From Halobacteriales archaeon QH_10_70_21 (GTDB lineage: Archaea > Halobacteriota > Halobacteria > Halobacteriales > Haloarculaceae), in the NCBI GenBank assembly GCA_003021325.1, contig PXQM01000067.1, positions 1 through 14,610 on the forward strand: a stretch of DNA of 14,610 bases. The letters run 5' to 3'. The notes under the pieces are model-generated. The model was not told where the DNA came from. It saw only the letters and a program-made list of their open reading frames with translations, and did no database searches. The position numbers were made by a program, and so were the translations under genes. Positions within the stretch are counted from its first letter, which is position 1, and each line of letters opens with the position of its first letter. Positions 12,870 to 14,610 of the stretch are shown here, in pieces.

Positions 12870-13444
12870 CCCCGTCCGACCGCCGGGAGATGCCGACGGT
12901 GTACGAGCCGGCGGAGGACTCGCGGCTCCTGGCCGAGACGGCGGCCGACGAACTCGACGCCGGCGAGTCGGTGCTCGAGGTCGGCGTCGGGTCGGGCTAC
13001 GTCGCCGCGGCTGTTCGCGACGAAACCGGCGCCCGCGTGGTCGGCAGCGACATCAACCCCGACGCCTGCGAGGCCGCCAGGGACGCCGGCGTCGCCGCAG
13101 TCAGGGCGAACCTGCTGGACCCGTTCGCTGACGGGCGCTTCGACGCCGTGCTGTTCAATCCCCCGTACCTGCCGACGCCGCCGGACCGGGAGTGGGACGA
13201 CCCCCTCGAGCACGCGCTGTCGGGCGGCGAGGACGGCCGGCGGCTCGTCCGGCCCTTCCTCCGGGACGTGGGTCGCGTCCTCCGGCCGACGGGGCGGGCG
13301 TACCTGCTCGTCTCCTCTCTGACCGGCCTGGAGGCGGTCGACGACCTGGCGCGCGAGGCCGGACTCGCCACCCGCGAACTCGCCGACGAATCGTTCCCCT
13401 TCGAGCGGCTCGTCGTCCTCGAGATAACCAGAGATAATACCTGA
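12866..13444 (+). CDS. HemK2/Mtq2-type N5-glutamine methyltransferase
   Basis: A 192-aa SAM-dependent methyltransferase. The short length and the opening VYEPAEDS (12-19) are typical of the archaeal/eukaryotic HemK2 (Mtq2) group, which methylates the GGQ glutamine of class-1 release factor, rather than the longer bacterial PrmC. Motifs: SAM loop LEVGVGSG (37-44), ribose-binding Asp62 in GSDINP, and catalytic NPPY (98-101). The ATG overlaps the stop of the MscS gene and a GGAGG element (12855-12859) precedes it by 6 nt, so it can be started on a polycistronic mRNA. An internal ATG at 12890 (MPTVYEPAEDS) is an alternative start. In eukaryotes the enzyme needs the Trm112 partner; none is seen in this window. 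Confidence 0.9.
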   Translation: MTPSDRREMPTVYEPAEDSRLLAETAADELDAGESVLEVGVGSGYVAAAVRDETGARVVGSDINPDACEAARDAGVAAVRANLLDPFADGRFDAVLFNPPYLPTPPDREWDDPLEHALSGGEDGRRLVRPFLRDVGRVLRPTGRAYLLVSSLTGLEAVDDLAREAGLATRELADESFPFERLVVLEITRDNT

Positions 13445-13451
13445 GTAGGAA

Positions 13452-13459
13452 ATATTAAA
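13452..13459 (+). promoter_or_regulatory. TATA box of the metE pair
   Basis: ATATTAAA is centred about 29 nt before the ATG at 13485, in the 40-bp gap after the HemK2 gene, and gives the methionine synthase genes a separate transcription start. Confidence 0.7.
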
Positions 13460-13484
13460 CGCCGTCATCTCGTACCGGCGAACA

Positions 13485-14423
13485 ATGACGGAGGTAATCG
13501 CGACGACGCCAGGGCTGTTCCCGCTGCCCGACCGGGCGAAGGAGGAGCTGGCGGACCTGAAGGGGCACCAGAAGGACGACCTGATATCCGGCGACGAGTC
13601 CGGCGCGGTCGTGGAGGCATACGACCGCGACCGTGTCGTCGAGGGACAGCTCCGGTGGGACGACATGCTCGCCCACCCGCTGACCGTTCACGAGAACGTC
13701 GAGACCCGCGGTATCGTCCGCTACTACGACAACAACAACTTCTACCGGGAGCCGGTCGTCAGCGGCGAGCTGACCTACGACGGCGACGTCGCCGCCGAGC
13801 TCGACGCGGCGCCGGCCGCCGACCAGGCCGTCCTGCCGGGGCCGTACTCGCTGTCGGAGCTGGCGACCGACGAGCACTACGGCGACGAGGCCGCCTTCCT
13901 CGACGCCGTCGCCGCGTTCCTCGCCGGCGAGGCCGAGGGGTTCCCGGACGTGGAGACGCTCTTCCTGCTTGAGCCCTCGCTCGTGACGGACCCGCCGTCG
14001 GACGGCGAGGACGCCCGCGCCAGCGCGGCCATCGACCGGGTCGCCGACGCGGTCGACGCCGAGGTCGTCGTCCACACATACTGGGGCGCGATTCCCGAGA
14101 AACCGTACGCGCACCTGATGGACGCCGACGTCGACGCCATCGGCTTCGACTTCGTCACCGACCACGAGGAGAACGTCTACAACATCCAGGAGTACGGCAC
14201 GAAGGACTCGGTGGCGCTGGGCGTCGTCGACGGCAAGAACACGCTCGTCGAGACGCCGGCCGAGATCGCCGACCGCGTCGAGTGGGTCCGGGAGAACGCC
14301 CCCGCCCAGGAGTTCGAGACGGTCTACGCGACGGCCAACACCGAGCTGTTCTACCTGCCCGTGAACAAGTTCGAGGCGAAGCTGGAGTCGCTGGCCGCGG
14401 CCCCCGGGGAGGTGTCGCGATGA
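13485..14423 (+). CDS. Methionine synthase (MetE-type), N-terminal-domain-like subunit
   Basis: A 312-aa protein of the cobalamin-independent methionine synthase (MetE) superfamily. In bacteria MetE is one chain of two barrels; here they are separate genes and this one matches the N-terminal barrel, with DAIGFDFV (217-224) and LGVVDGKNTLVE (245-256), plus the conserved start LFPLPDRAKEEL. The residues that hold zinc in the catalytic barrel are absent: the His-x-Cys position reads HTY (197-199), and the late Asn-x-x-Cys region reads ANTELFYLP (284-292). It therefore probably assists substrate binding rather than catalysis. It overlaps the next gene by 4 bp, which fits equal production of two partner subunits. 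Promoter at 13452-13459. Confidence 0.88.
   Translation: MTEVIATTPGLFPLPDRAKEELADLKGHQKDDLISGDESGAVVEAYDRDRVVEGQLRWDDMLAHPLTVHENVETRGIVRYYDNNNFYREPVVSGELTYDGDVAAELDAAPAADQAVLPGPYSLSELATDEHYGDEAAFLDAVAAFLAGEAEGFPDVETLFLLEPSLVTDPPSDGEDARASAAIDRVADAVDAEVVVHTYWGAIPEKPYAHLMDADVDAIGFDFVTDHEENVYNIQEYGTKDSVALGVVDGKNTLVETPAEIADRVEWVRENAPAQEFETVYATANTELFYLPVNKFEAKLESLAAAPGEVSR
14408..14414 (+). promoter_or_regulatory. Strong Shine-Dalgarno site for the second metE gene
   Basis: GGAGGTG matches the 3' end of haloarchaeal 16S rRNA and lies 5 nt before the ATG at 14420, inside the end of the first metE gene. It fixes the downstream start and shows that this internal gene is translated from a polycistronic mRNA. 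Confidence 0.7.
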
Positions 14424-14610
14424 GCCGCCCGGACACCCGCGAGCAGTTCCGCCCCGCGGACCACCCGACCGACCACTTCCTGATGACCACCGTCGTCGGT
14501 TCGTACCCGAAGCCCAAGTGGCTCAACCGCGCCAAGGAGCTCGCCGAGGACGACGACCGCGACTTCGACGAGGGCGACCTCGAGGAGGCGCTGGACGACG
14601 CCGCCCGCCT
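14420..14610 (+). CDS. metE: Methionine synthase (MetE-type), catalytic subunit (3' partial)
   Basis: The first 63 codons of a gene that runs off the right edge. After a polar N-terminus the sequence reads TTVVGSYPKPKWLNRAKEL (residues 23-41), the hallmark opening of the MetE catalytic barrel, where GSYP-x-P precedes the first helix. The full protein should carry the zinc site and transfer a methyl group to homocysteine; whether the donor is a methyl-folate type pterin or a methylated corrinoid cannot be read here. The ATG overlaps the stop of the first MetE gene and has a strong Shine-Dalgarno sequence. Confidence 0.88.
   Translation, partial: MSRPDTREQFRPADHPTDHFLMTTVVGSYPKPKWLNRAKELAEDDDRDFDEGDLEEALDDAAR

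Noticed and set aside
13460..13480. Short CGCCG/CGGCG inverted arms in the metE promoter.
   Set aside because: Five GC-only pairs are expected by chance in this base composition.
1..14610. CRISPR arrays, tRNA or rRNA genes, transposases, integrases, defence genes.
   Set aside because: None seen: no regularly spaced repeats, no cloverleaf candidates noticed in the short gaps, and all sizeable frames are assigned to cellular genes.

Overview
The window is chromosomal DNA of a haloarchaeon (class Halobacteria); I cannot name the genus. The signs are very high GC, strongly acidic proteins, archaeal-type information genes (L21e, RpoF/Rpb4, aEF-1beta, TmcA, a HemK2-type methyltransferase, a DUF655 protein), a Bat-type HTH regulator, and TATA-like boxes about 24-31 nt before many start codons, as expected for leaderless transcripts. 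I see no tRNA or rRNA gene, IS element, integrase, CRISPR array or other sign of recent transfer. Coding density is high and only short intergenic gaps remain.

Left part (1-5955), accessory and metabolic. The window opens inside a FixC/ETF-quinone oxidoreductase gene whose C-terminus carries a FixX-like iron-sulfur domain, followed with a 4-bp overlap by a gene for an unrecognised 128-aa protein. Next come an HTH-GNAT fusion protein, a convergent 53-aa putative zinc microprotein, a small Tat-signal protein, a DUF456 membrane protein, a soluble cytochrome P450 and, divergent from the P450, a short Bat-type transcription regulator.

Middle and right part (5989-13444), mostly translation, transcription and ribosome maturation. 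tmcA (RNA cytidine acetyltransferase) points left. Divergent from it is a run of rightward genes: a four-CxxC zinc microprotein, aEF-1beta, L21e, RpoF, DUF655, KsgA, an MscS-type channel with a long acidic tail, and a HemK2-type glutamine methyltransferase. Several neighbours overlap by ATGA, which suggests translational coupling. TATA-like boxes precede the zinc protein, L21e, DUF655, KsgA and MetE genes, so the run is probably several short transcription units.

Right end (13485-14610). A split cobalamin-independent methionine synthase: an N-terminal-domain-like gene lacking the zinc cysteines, overlapped by the start of the catalytic-domain gene, which runs off the window.

I did not find a clearly new multi-gene system. 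The most interesting leads are the palindrome between the TATA box and start codon of rpl21e, the DUF655-KsgA neighbourhood together with TmcA, the P450/Bat divergent pair, the MscS gene embedded in a translation gene cluster, and the split MetE.
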